From positions 496,001 to 560,000 of the forward strand of contig MU839839.1 in the NCBI GenBank assembly GCA_030411725.1: a stretch of DNA of 64,000 nt. Direction: 5' to 3'. Each line of letters opens with the position of its first letter. Positions within the stretch are counted from its first letter, which is position 1. The notes beneath the pieces are model-generated. The model searched no databases. It saw only the letters and a program-made list of their open reading frames with translations, and was not told the origin of the DNA. This DNA comes from Echria macrotheca. Taxonomy: Eukaryota > Ascomycota > Sordariomycetes > Sordariales > Schizotheciaceae. The translations under genes and the position numbers were made by a program. Below are positions 53,751 through 64,000 of the stretch, one piece after another.

Positions 53751-55149
53751 GACAGGAAGAAAAGAGAAAAAAAACGTTACGCGATAATTCGTCCCTTGAT
53801 GCATATGCACCCTCTTGAAGCCCACGCTCGCCGAATAGAGCTGAAAATCAACGCCCCACAGCGCCGCCCCGAAGGTATTCGACAGCCCCGGCCGGCCCTG
53901 GTTATACAGCGAATTCGCCTCGCCAAAGACCAGCGGCGGGACGGACGGGTCTTTGGCCCGGATGGCGTCGTATTCCACAACGTGGGCGTCGACGGAGCGT
54001 TTCGTGACGGTGTGGTTGAGCAGCGTGTGCTGGAGTGTCACTCCCGGAGTTGCGGCGCCGGATATCTATACAACAAAGTCAGGGAGGGTGGGTAGGTAAA
54101 TAAGTCGTCATCAGATTTCCCGTCAGGGGGTAAGCCATAAATAAACACCCTCCTCATCAACCACACACGGACAACTCACGTAACTATTCACACACACACA
54201 CCCGTCCAGTCAGCCTAGACCACCACCACCAGGAAAGGGGAAGGGAGAAAACAAACTTATGCGTAGAAAACAACCCAATCTCCCCCCCCTCATTCAACCC
54301 AACCTCCCAAGCCTTCCTCGCGCTCAACCGATTCCCAACACCCCCAAAGTCCGGCCCCAAATACCTCCCCCGTCCACCCCCAAGCTCCGGACATCTCTCC
54401 CGCACAACCCTCTCAATCGCCGCCGTCCCATTCCGCCAATCCCTCACATACCTCACCTCATCCCACTCCTCCCGCGATCTCACCGGCCCCTGCGCAGAAG
54501 TAGAATACAAATCCGGCTCGTTGCCATACTGCCACATATACAACTTTGTCCCGTTCCCTTTGGTCAACACATCACAAACCAACCCCACCGTCTCCAGCAG
54601 AGAAATCCACGCCTGGGGATGATGGGAAATATTCCCGCCCAACCCAAAATTCAAGCCGTGCGTGTAGCGTATGTTATCACCGAGTGTGAGGTAGGATTCG
54701 AAGAAGGAGGGACCGATGGTGAGGCTGGTGGGATAGTCCGGACTGCGGGCGGGGTTTATGGTCCCGTTGAGGGCGACGGTCAGAGAGGGGGAGTAGAGGG
54801 CGTAGTCTTGCGTGTTGCCGCCTACGCGGATGTAAGGGGGGGAGCCGGAGAGGTGGGCGAGGTTTGTGAGGAGGGTTTTTGAGAAATAGTTGGGGTGGGA
54901 GAGGTTTCCTGCGTAGGAGGGGAAGGATGAGAGTTCGATGGATAGGCTTGTGAATGATTCGAGGACGTCGGGGGAGGTGGTGTTTGGGGTATACAATCGG
55001 GGGACGGGGTATTGGTGGTGGGAGTGGGAGGGGGAAGAGGGGTTTATGGGGTTGGTGGTGAGACGGGGGAGGAGGAGGGATAAGAGGAGGTGGTGGAATG
55101 GGAGCATGGTGGTGAGGATGGGGGAGGAAAGGAAGGGGAACAAGAGCAT
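53117..55149 (-). CDS. secreted beta-glucuronidase, GH79
   Basis: Exons 54257-55149, 54180-54183, 53781-54065 and 53117-53674 give 579 residues from the ATG at 55149 (565 from the ATG at 55107). The N-terminus is a signal peptide (L-L-L-S-L-L-L-P). GH79 removes glucuronic or 4-O-methylglucuronic acid from arabinogalactan chains. Landmarks: Y-I-R-V-G-G-N-T-Q-D, the acid/base Glu in W-Q-Y-G-N-E-P-D-L, G-P-D-F-G-G, F-S-T-H-N-Y (built across the microexon), the nucleophile Glu in V-F-G-E-A-N-S, and H-M-H-Q-G-T-N-Y-R-Y. The C-terminal beta-sandwich domain follows. Exon 2 is 4 nt (TTAC), between an AATAG acceptor after a GT run and a GTGAGT donor. It completes the conserved His-Asn-Tyr and keeps phase; no single intron does. 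Introns 1-3 are 73, 114 and 106 nt. Confidence 0.9.
53718..53749. repeat. GA dinucleotide microsatellite inside GH79 intron 3
   Basis: About sixteen GA units on the plus strand (a CT tract in the sense strand of the minus-strand gene), part of the 106-nt third intron. Confidence 0.95.
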
Positions 55150-55861
55150 TTCTGTGTCTCGGTGTGTGTGTGTGGCCTGGCTGGCTGGCTGGCTGGGATA
55201 TATTTAATGAATGAAATGGAATTAGATGTTATGAGTAGGTATGAATGAATACGAGTACATGGTAAACCCGGGATGAGCCTGAATGTTGTCCTCCAATTGA
55301 TCGACGTCTTTTTCCTTCCCGTTGTCGTTCTTTGGTTGAGTCTCTCTCTGCAGTGTGTCGTGGATATTTAATTGGACTCGGGAATACCACCGCTAACTAC
55401 CACGGCAATGTCTCTCACCAGCATCAAATTGTTCCAGTGCTACGGCTGCTGCTGCTGCAGACATCCGACCCGATTCGGAAGCAAGTACAGGGGCGTGAGG
55501 GGATACAAGAACCCCGGAGGACCAACGGAAAGCGACGGAAAGAATGCTAAGAGATCGGTGGACAGTGGGCTGAGTCCCCGTATCCGTACGTGCCGTACCG
55601 CTTGACTGTCCCCGCACGCGGGGCATTGAATGCGGAGGTCGTCTGATGATCAGTCAACACGATTCTCCATTGGAGAATTGGAACCGACGTCATCAAACCC
55701 GAACGGCCGACCCGGATCCATCATTCTAAGGAGAAGTACATCCGCGGGAAAGCGACATTCTTTCTCTGAGAGAGAAAAAAAAAAGTGGTCTGAGGTGATA
55801 TTTGTTTGTTGCCTCCTCTTAACGTGTGTCACGAGTCATTAGCCACCCCCCAAACGATCCG
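55150..55861. promoter_or_regulatory. divergent promoter of GH79 and succinate-semialdehyde dehydrogenase
   Basis: 712 bp between two divergent genes. Small inverted repeats lie here: CCCCGC-A-CGCGGGG near 55605-55625 and TTCTCC-ATT-GGAGAA near 55664-55678. I cannot assign a regulator. Confidence 0.5.
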
Positions 55862-57588
55862 ATGGCCTCGTTGCCAAAGACACTCTTTTCTGCGACGCGC
55901 ATCGCAACGAGTCCCAAGTGTAGCGTCTCCTCGAGAAGAATAAGCTTGTCGTCTCGTATCCTGATCCACCGCTTCTATTCCAGCATGGCTCCCAAGGTTT
56001 GTCTTGTCTGTATTTTATACGGTCATTCATTGCTGACCGGTATACAGCTCCGAGATCCATCCCTCTTCAAGACGGGCGTCTGCTACGTCAACGGAGAATG
56101 GGTCAAGTCAGCGTCTGGCAAGACGTTTGAGGTCCATGGTATTTTTATTCTCTTCGTCCCCTTGAAAATATAGCCAGAGACGACAGTACTAATGACAAAG
56201 ACCCCGCAACTGGTGATCTCATCGGAACCTGTCCCGAGTTCGACACGGCAGACACGGAAAAAGCCATCGCGGCCGCCGAAACCGCCTTCGAGACGTTCCG
56301 CCACCAGACCGGTCGCAGCCGGTCCAAGCTGCTGCGCAAGTGGTACGACCTCATGACGGAAAACGCCGACGACCTCGCGGCCCTGATCACCTGGGAAAAC
56401 GGCAAACCGACGGCCGACGCCAAGGGCGAGGTGACCTACGCGGCCAACTTCTTCGAGTGGTTCTCCGAGGAAGCGCCGCGCATCTACGGCGACACCATCC
56501 CCTCGTCGGTCCCCGGCAACCGCGTCTTCACAATCAAAGAACCCGTCGGCGTCTGCGGCCTCATCACGCCCTGGAATTTCCCCGCGGCCATGATCACGCG
56601 GAAAATAGGCCCCGCCATGGCCGTCGGCTGCACTGTCGTCTGCAAAGCCCCGGGAGAAACCCCGTTCACATCCCTCGCCCTCGCCGAGCTAGCCCACCGC
56701 GCCGGCGTGCCCCCGGGAGTCGTCAACGTCGTCACGGCCCTCGACAACACGCCCGAGGTCGGCAAGGTCCTCACAACCCACCCGACGGTCCGCAAAGTCT
56801 CCTTTACCGGTTCCACGCCCGTCGGCAAGCTCCTGATGCGCCAGTGCTCCGGCACCCTCAAGAAGCTGTCCCTAGAGCTAGGCGGCAACGCGCCCTTTAT
56901 CGTCTTCGACGACGCCGACGTCGACGCCGCCGTCGCCGGCGCCATCGCCTCCAAGTTCCGGTCCTCGGGCCAGACGTGCGTGTGCGCCAACCGCATCTTC
57001 GTGCAGCGCGCCATCTACGACGAGTTCTCCCAGAAGTTCGCCGCAGAGGTGGCCAAGTTCCGCGTCGGCAACGGCTTCGAGTCCGACACCACCCACGGCC
57101 CGCTGATCCACGCCCGCGCCATCGACAAGGTCGACCAGCACGTGCGCGACGCCGAGTCCAAGGGCGCCAGGGTCATAACCGGCGGCCACCGCCTCCCGGA
57201 CCTGGGCAGCAACTTCTTCGAGCCGACCGTGCTCACGGGCATGACGACCGACATGGCCATGGCGTCCGAAGAAACCTTTGGTCCGGTGGCGGGCCTCTTC
57301 CCCTTCGACACCGAGGACGAGGTCGTCCGCATCGCCAACTCGACGCCCGTGGGCCTGGCCGGCTACTTCTACTCGAGGGATCTGGCCAGGGTGTTCAGGG
57401 TGGCCGAGCATCTCGAGGTCGGCATGGTGGGCGTCAACACGGGCCTGATTTCGGACCCGGCGTCTCCCTTTGGAGGCGTCAAGGAGAGCGGCTTCGGGAG
57501 GGAGGGGTCGTTGTATGGCATTGGCGAGTATCAGGTTACCAAGATGGTTACTTATGGGGGGATGGGACTGCCTTTGCAGGGGAGATGA
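55862..57588 (+). CDS. UGA2: succinate-semialdehyde dehydrogenase (GABA shunt)
   Basis: Exons 55862-55996, 56048-56138 and 56201-57588 give 537 residues. The first 40 residues are Ser/Arg-rich, lack acidic residues and end H-R-F-Y-S-S before a second Met (M-A-P-K), typical of a mitochondrial presequence. A start at that second ATG (55985) would give a cytosolic form. The enzyme oxidises succinate semialdehyde to succinate with NAD(P)+, the last step of the GABA shunt. The catalytic Glu is in L-E-L-G-G-N-A-P-F, the catalytic Cys in S-G-Q-T-C-V-C-A-N-R (two Cys, as in redox-regulated SSADH), and the N-terminal block W-N-F-P-A-A-M-I-T-R-K is the aldehyde-dehydrogenase oxyanion/NAD region. F-G-G-V-K-E-S-G-F-G-R-E-G closes the fold. 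Introns are 51 and 62 nt with GTTTGT and GTATTT donors. GH79 is divergent, upstream. Confidence 0.95.
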
Positions 57589-58611
57589 ATTTTTTTTTAC
57601 CGTCCCTCCCATGTTGATGAGGAGGAGGAATGATTTTGTATATGAGACTGCTGGGGAGCGAGCGAGCGAGCGAAATCGAGGATTGGAACGGGGTTGAGAT
57701 CTCTCTCTCTCTCTTAAAAATAAAAGGGGGGTGAGGGGCGTGGTGATGACAAGGCTGAAGAGGAAAACAATGTCACAATGTCAAGCTCACAAGCTGACGA
57801 TTATGACAATGTCAGGGTCCTGTTGATGGTTATCGATCAAAAGAGGATGGAGCTTGGATCATAAAGTGTAAAAGCACATCAAGGAAGACAAGAATAATGA
57901 CAAGACCGTGACACTGTGCAGACCTCGATCTTCAGTCCCAGCCACCATGCCTCATTGCACGAACATAACAACATTCACAAGACAATCACAATCAACAGAT
58001 AACAATGCGAACAACACCGTGTATTAGCTATTAGAAAGTCTGCTGGGCTGTTGACGGTACGTGTCAAAGTCCCTCTCTCCCCGAAAAACCAAAAGTATTC
58101 TGATTTTTCTCTCGTTCCACACCACCAAACCGGCCTCCAACCAGTTAAACCCTCAGCACCATCGCCTAGAGACTGTCTTGCTTGCGGGGGGGTATACTTG
58201 GGTATCAAAAACACCGGAAATACACACAGCTTTCATGTAACCGAGAGATCAGAACCATCGAAAAAAGAGTTGCAAAAGGCAAACGGGAATCAAGGTATCC
58301 GATAGGAAAAGCAAAGCGACAGCAACAACGGAAAAAAGAAACCATAGCTTAACGGCCAATGCTAATAAGCACCGTGCCGCGTCCGCTCAATGAGGGTATC
58401 AGAGAACCAATCTCGGGCAGGGTATCTTGAAATGCAGATCCGATTCCGACCAAAACCCGGCGTGGTGTCGCGTGTATGTGTTTGTCCATTCAATGCCATA
58501 GTACACTGATGAACCGGTGTTGGCGAGTTCGCTCTATTTTTGTGGGGGGTTTTTCGTTATCTATCCGACGTCGTATCTCGTGGAGATTCCAGACTTGCTG
58601 GAGTACATCAC
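57589..58611. other. convergent 3' spacer
   Basis: 3' flanks of succinate-semialdehyde dehydrogenase (plus) and the PH-domain gene (minus), with a short TC run at 57700-57713. No gene recognised. Confidence 0.6.
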
Positions 58612-60347
58612 TTAGGCGGCAGCGGTGACGGCCGGAGTCGACTGGACAGCCTTGGCGGGCTCCTCAACAACGGGAGCCTCGACCTCGGCGGGCTTGGGAG
58701 CCTCCTCGGTGGCAGCGGCAGGCTCGGCAGCAGCAGCCGGAGTCTCCTCGGGCTTGGCCTCCTCAGCCTTCTCCTCGGCCTTCTCAGCCTTCTTGCCCTT
58801 GATGGTGGCACGGAGCTTGGAGAAGGGCGAGGGCGACTTGGGCTTCTCAGACTCGTCACCAGAGGTAGCCTTGTCCTTGGCAAGGAAAGCACCGACGAAG
58901 GGCAGCGAGCTCTTACGCTTTTCGCTCTTGACCTCCTTCTTGGTCTCGCCGTTGGTGGCGGGCGCGACCTCGGTGGTCTCGGTAGGGACAGTGGCGGGCG
59001 ACGAGACCTCAGCAGAGAGAGGCTCGGTGGTCTCGACAGCCGGGATCACAGGGGCAGTCTCAGCGACAGCCTCGGTGGTAGCAGGAGCCTCCTCGGTGGT
59101 AGGAGTAGGCTCGGGGGAAGCCACCTTCTTCTTGCCGAAGTGCAGGTTGCTGAAGATGCTGGCACGCTTGGTCGGGACAGGCTTCTCAGGAGCCTCCTCC
59201 TTGGGCTCTTCAGCCTTGGCCTCGACCGGGGCCTCGGTGACAGCGGCAGCCTCAGTGGCGACCGGAGCCTCGGCAGGAGTCTCAGCGGCAGCGCTGGTCT
59301 CGGCAGCGGGAGCCTCGGGCTCAGCGGCCTTGGTCTCAGCTGGGGCCTCAGCCTTCTTCTCCTCCTTCTTGCCGAGGAAGCTGCCAAAGATGGAAGCACG
59401 CTTGCGGCTAGCAGAGCGGCGCTTGGGCTCCTCAACAACAGGCTCCTCCTTCTTGGCCTCCTCCTCCTTGGGTGCCTCGGTGGCAGCAGCTGTCTCCGCA
59501 GCAGGCTCGGCGGCAGCCTCAGTGGTCTCGGTGGCGGCAGCAGTCTCAGCAGGAGCCTCAACAGCGGGGACAGGGGCAGGGGTCTCCTTCTTGGCGGGCT
59601 TGAGGGTCTCGAGCGTCTTCTTGTAGGTCTCCGACTCGGTCACGGTAGCAGCAAGCTCCTTGGCCTCAGCGATCTTGGCCTTCAGCTGAGCAACCCAAGC
59701 GTCGCGCTCAGCGGGTGTGGCAGCCTTGAATGAGTGCTTGTGGCCCTTGGAAACGAAGTGGAACTTGTTGGAACCATCGGTAACGGGCTCCGAAGCCTCA
59801 GACTAGCGCACTGTTAGTTTCCTGTTCAAACTGGAAACCAGACAAAAACTTACGAGCTGAATGGCACCCTGGGGGGCAGCCTTGTCCTTCTCGGAGAAGA
59901 ACAGGAGACCCTTGCCGGTCTCGGCAGCCCAGGACGTGACGTGGTGAGCAACATCGGCAACCTTGTCGCTCTTGAAAGAGCTGAGAGCCTTCAGATCGAC
60001 GGGCTCGGACCCGAACCAGAAGAGCTTCTTGGAGTGAATGAGGTTCCTGGATCGCGTTAGTTCATGTCTGCTTGTCTGATTGTGAGACCATACTTGGGAA
60101 AGTTGGCGCCCTCGCCCTTGTGGGCAAGGCTGCCCTCCTCAATGGGCTTGGCCTCCTCCTTGGCCTCCTCAGCAGCGGGAGCCTCAGCAGCAGGCGCCTC
60201 AACGGTCTCGGTGGCGGCAGGGGCAGCGACCTCAGCCTCGGGGGCCGGAGCGGCAGCTTCCGCAACAACGGGGGTCTCCTCGGGCTTGGTCTCGACGACG
60301 GGCTCGGCAGCCGGGGCGGTCTCAACGGGCTTGGTAGTGTCGGCCAT
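58612..60347 (-). CDS. PH-domain protein with Ala/Glu-rich tail
   Basis: Exons 60094-60347, 59854-60046 and 58612-59802 give 545 residues. The introns are 47 and 51 nt (GTATGG and GTAAGT). Residues 1-75 are Ala/Pro/Glu-rich. About 80-195 looks like a pleckstrin-homology domain: H-S-K-K-L-F-W-F-G, V-A-H-H-V-T-S-W-A-A, a G-K-G-L-L-F-F strand, then K-F-H-F-V-S-K-G-H-K-H-S-F-K-A and the amphipathic helix R-D-A-W-V-A-Q-L-K-A-K. The tail (about 220-545) alternates Ala/Glu/Pro linkers with short basic segments of the form K-R-x-S, each followed by hydrophobic residues and Lys: S-R-K-R-A-S-I-F-G-S-F-L-G-K-K, P-T-K-R-A-S-I-F-S-N-L-H-F-G-K-K, K-R-K-S-S-L-P-F-V-G-A-F-L-A-K-D, and a weaker F-S-K-L-R-A-T-I-K-G-K-K. 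Fission-yeast Meu6 is a similar PH-only protein; a phosphoinositide or membrane adaptor is the likeliest class. Confidence 0.85.
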
Positions 60348-63300
60348 TGTGAAGATGGGGGATGGTGCTTAGCTTGGGAAAGCTGGGTATCACTGAAAGA
60401 GAAAAAAAGAAAAGGGTATCAGGGTATCACTGAGAAACAGAGAGCAAGAAAAGGGGGAGCTAGCTCTGATTCGACAATCACGAGATGGCTCGGCACTGGT
60501 CTTCTAGACACGGTGGTGGACGATGGTTGTGGGAGAGAGAAGAGAGGAAGGTGCAAAAGCGCGTGATGGCCTCCGGGGGTACTTATTTGCTTTATTGGCA
60601 GCAGCAAGGCCGTGTCCCGCGGGCAGGCTCCGCAGTGGACGGACTGCTATGTGGTCCGTCCGCAGGCCAGACCAGTCATCCGAAGCGAAGGGACACTTTT
60701 TGACCAGGCCTTGCTCGAAGCGGAAGACGAGCAGCTGCTTGGCCAGAGGCAGAGGCAGACAAAGCCGCGAGGTCAATGGCCAATGTCCAGTTGCTGGGAG
60801 AACACGAAATTGCTTCAACCGTTTTTGGACAGGGATCCTGATGCTAGCATGCGCGCACTCTGCAGCCACTCGACCTGTTACCCACCCGCTGCACGTCGCT
60901 GCACCCACTGGCCAGTGCGTTCTGGGGTCTCATCAGCCCGCCCAGTGACTTGTGTCTCATGTACCGACAGTGTGCCTGCCTTTAGGGTCCGCACTGGCAA
61001 GCCTGTTTCTGCACTATTGCTGCCGCTGCTACTGCTTCTGCTGCTGCTGCCGCGCGTGCGAGCCCGCCCGACGCCCGCCACAGCTTGCTGCCGATGCGCC
61101 CAGGTGACTTTAGTTCCGGGTAGCTTAATTAAAGACGACCCTTTTCTCCTTGTCGATCAGGGCTCGTTGCACGTCCACAGCGCTCCACCCCATTCGAGCA
61201 GCAAGGACCACCGCGCATCGTGTGGATCCTGCCTCACAGCCCATTTCCAGAGAGTCGATGTTGGGACAGTCTTTTTTTCTTCTCTCAGAAACGGCCAGAC
61301 AGTGTCTAGCAGACAATGCTGTGTCGTGATCCTGCAATTTAGCTTGTGCAGGCTGTTGCAGCCAGGGCTGTACATAAATCCGACTGCGTCTGCCGGCCAC
61401 CGGCGTCTAGCGACAAAGGGGACCCTGTCTCGGGATGGGTACCTCGACCATTGGTACAGGTATCCACCCTGTGAAATTTGGTGACAGACGTTATCAATTT
61501 GATGGATCCACTGTTTTCCACTCGCCGCCGCCCATTCCCACCTCGACACCAAAGGTGGACCAATCCATGGGGCGTCTTCTCGTCCGGCCAGACAGTTCAC
61601 GGCAAGTCCCCCAGAGCGCTGGATAATCGCCGCTCGGGAAGCCAAGGTGGACGGCGCTATTATTTGCGTGGGGCTGATCTCCGACTTCAAGATCGTGCCG
61701 ATTCCCGGTAACAAAAGTCAGACCGTTCATCCCGAACAGACCCCTTCTTTGTTTGATGGTAACCAAGAGGTCAACTTGGCATCATCTGAGATTTTGTCAA
61801 GTGACATGACGAGACCGGAGAGGCGACAGCCAACAGAGCTTTATGCCGTCAAATTCCCAGCGTCAGACCATCCTTGGCCTCTCGGGCCCCACAGCCGACC
61901 TTTTAGCGATGCAACACATCTCAGGGCGCTGATGGGCGTCTAAATAACTAGACGCTCGACCTCGTAAAGGCGTTGTGACATATGAGTGAGTCGTCTCCCG
62001 TTCTGGATAGGTTACGAGCCCTAACCTTGCTCCCTCAAACTGGAGCAAAGCGAGCACTCAGATGTACTTGTGCGATGGTTTGGTCTGAAGATGCTGCTTG
62101 GAGCAGACTGTTTCTTGGCTCCTGGTCCATGGCCGTCAGGGTCCCTCTGGATCTGACCCGGGAAGCTGCGACAGACAAACAGCGTGTTTCAGACAAGCTC
62201 TGGCCGCCACAGTGTCGCCTGAGCACACACGTGCGGGTGCATTACCAACCCACCATCTCAGATCTTGCTTCTCATCAGCCGTGGCAAACATGTCTCTCGG
62301 GCGTGCCCCTCACCAGTCAGCATGCGGCGTCGAGACGTGGGAATGTGGTTGGCTGCCATCTGGAGCTCCCGTTTGAAGGCCGATTGACAGACCCAACCAT
62401 GGGCGTCTTTGGGGAGCTAGCGTCGACATATGCAACCATCATCTGGAAATCGTACGCATGATTCCTCGTTGCAGCTTGTGCCGGGCGGGTCCATGTTTGA
62501 ACAGGACGCTTGTCCCATCAATGAGACGGCAGCCAGCCGTTGTAGGCGCCGCAGCAATCGTCGCCGTCCCTCCGATGGGCATGATGGAAACGGTGATTGG
62601 CCTCGTCTCGTCAAGCAGCTCTCGCGGTCATCGCCTCTCGTCACGGCTTGCATGGCCGTGGCCATTTTGCCTATATCGTCCCGTAGTTCATTGACGACCG
62701 CTGGGGCCATCATACGTCAATCCATCGGGACTTAAAATCCGCCAGAGCGGGGATCCGTTATCGCGCATCGGTAGTGTCCCGTTGCCGATTCTCTATTCTG
62801 ACTCCCGCTTGCTGCCTTCGATATCTGGACCCTGTTCGGCTTTGTCTTTGCTCGCCGAGGGTTCGCCGGCAAATAGGCTCCAAAGGCGTCGAGCAGGCAG
62901 CCTACGTATCCCAGTTTTGATGTTCAAAGCCAGACAACCAACCGACCGGATTTCAGCCCAGTGTCGGAGCGGTTATTCGTCAGAAGGTTGTCATGCCGCC
63001 TGTCATGAACGGCATCCCCCGCCTCGCAAACGCCACCTTCGGGTTGAGATTGCGCAAAGAGTGCGGAAGGCTCGGATCCACGAACGGTGAACGGTTTCAT
63101 CTACTTGTATCTATATCTGGTACAGCGGTGGTAAAGTCTGTGGGGTTTGACGACGCAATGGCTTGCTCTCCGTGAGGTTGAGCCAAAGCTCCAACATCGG
63201 AGTATCCAAACCCCGATTGGGAATCGTACATCAGGCTCAAGTGCATGCAAGAAGCACACATCATGCCGTCAAACAAAGCCTTATATCTGGACGCTTCAAC

Positions 63301-64000
63301 ATCTGATGTTTCGATGTGGCGCTCCCCCCTCCTGTCCTCGCCAAGATGCGAGCCGGGTAAGGAAGAGCAATAGTTGACGAATACTAAGGTACGGAGTGCA
63401 CCGCCGTTGGTGCTGAGGGCCGAACTGCGGGGAAGCTCCTTCATTTGAAGATCGCGATTTCCTTATGGCGGCGCAAAATGGCGACACCTCCAGCACGCCA
63501 TTCCAATTCTCTGTGTCGGCGGGGAAGAGAGACACATCACGACGCCCCCCGCCCTACCTTACATCCTCAGGTCTGAAGGCTGCCATGCCGTTCCGCATCC
63601 AAGCCCTGAGCCCCTTTTCCGGTTGTTCAGAGTTCTTGATGCGCATGACTACGCCGAGGTTACCTTCTCTGCCACATTGCAGCACCCATCCTTCTTCGGC
63701 TGACCGCCCTTCGTGGCATTCTCTTGCCTTCCTCGTCGTTCGTATTGCCGATCCGTTCACCTCGCTTTGCAGGAGCTTTGGCTCCCCCACCAGATCTCGA
63801 TCTCAACCCTCGGAGCCGTCTGCGTCTGTTCGCCAACCGTACCGTGGTGCTCTGGCTTGCATGCTGTGTCGCTTTTGTTTCCTTCCTGATCCAACCACAC
63901 CTCCCCTCATCCAAGGGGGTTGATCACTCGTCATGGTCTTCATTTCTCACGGTCGGGCCGCTTTCTCTTCTCCTCTTCGGTTACACATGAGTTTGTCCAT
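60348..64000. other. terminal spacer, no gene recognised
   Basis: The first 300 bp is the PH-gene promoter. An imperfect CTG trinucleotide run lies near 61017-61052. Long open frames on both strands (e.g. 60612-61484 plus) have no domain, no codon bias I can see and mutual shadows. From about 63650 to the end the plus strand is pyrimidine-rich, which may be the leader of a gene starting past the window. Confidence 0.5.
61017..61052. repeat. imperfect CTG trinucleotide tract
   Basis: CTG/CTA/CTT-type triplets within 61017-61052 in the noncoding terminal spacer. Confidence 0.7.

Noticed and set aside
58540..59733. Long plus-strand open frames (397 and 333 codons) over the PH gene
   Set aside because: They are the antisense of an Ala/Glu/Pro-rich coding sequence with strong codon bias; the translated products are Gly/Leu/Ser low-complexity without motifs. 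The sense frame has introns and a PH domain.
60612..61484. 290-codon plus-strand frame
   Set aside because: No domain; the hydrophobic run comes from a CTG tract; no start context or homology signal.
1..64000. CRISPR array, prophage or bacterial operon
   Set aside because: Introns, polymerase III terminator, HET, Zn2Cys6 and nucleoporin genes show nuclear fungal DNA; no direct-repeat array was seen.

Overview
The window is nuclear DNA of a filamentous ascomycete, most likely a sordariomycete close to Sordariales/Chaetomiaceae. Seen directly: GC-rich genes with many short introns (about 46-76 nt, GTRNGT donors, CTAAC/CTGAC-like branch sites, YAG acceptors), long spacers, and a gene content typical of Pezizomycotina: a HET-domain gene, a hybrid histidine kinase, a Zn2Cys6 activator and secreted glycoside hydrolases. 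The species call is inference from gene style and protein resemblance; no search was run.

Layout. 1-16 kb holds housekeeping genes: the 3' part of ERV46 (ER-Golgi cargo receptor), a gene-poor 5.1 kb stretch, a Sel1-repeat Nif1/Dsf2-like cell-cycle protein, proteasome subunit beta-2 (PUP1) and, divergent from it, the nucleoporin NUP159. 15.2-26.5 kb is accessory: a spacer with a diverged repeat pair, a HET-domain incompatibility gene whose reading frame is broken once, a tRNA-Val(CAC), a long disordered protein of unknown function and a likely 67-residue protein. 26.5-29.6 kb is a compact block: RAD1 (9-1-1 checkpoint clamp), a small three-exon gene for the oligosaccharyltransferase subunit OST5/TMEM258, and GCN5 (SAGA acetyltransferase) transcribed divergently from OST5. 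30.7-43 kb is metabolic: a secreted GH37 trehalase, L-threonine aldolase, a Zn2Cys6 activator with seven exons, and a secreted GH5 mannanase-like enzyme. 43-64 kb: a 1479-residue hybrid histidine kinase, a 3.9 kb spacer holding a 251 bp inverted-repeat element, a four-helix membrane protein, a secreted GH79 beta-glucuronidase with a 4-nt microexon, succinate-semialdehyde dehydrogenase (GABA shunt), a PH-domain protein with a repetitive Ala/Glu-rich tail, and a final 3.6 kb without a recognisable gene.

The genes do not form one pathway. Two functional neighbourhoods are plausible: the GH5 enzyme beside a same-strand Zn2Cys6 factor, and the shared OST5-GCN5 promoter. I found no convincing new multi-gene system. 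The best leads are the GH79 microexon, the HET frame break, the inverted-repeat element, the repeat pair at 15.6/16.1 kb, and the spaced basic/Ser motifs in the PH-domain protein. Exon boundaries were worked out by hand from splice signals, reading-frame phase and family alignment from memory; transcripts would confirm them.
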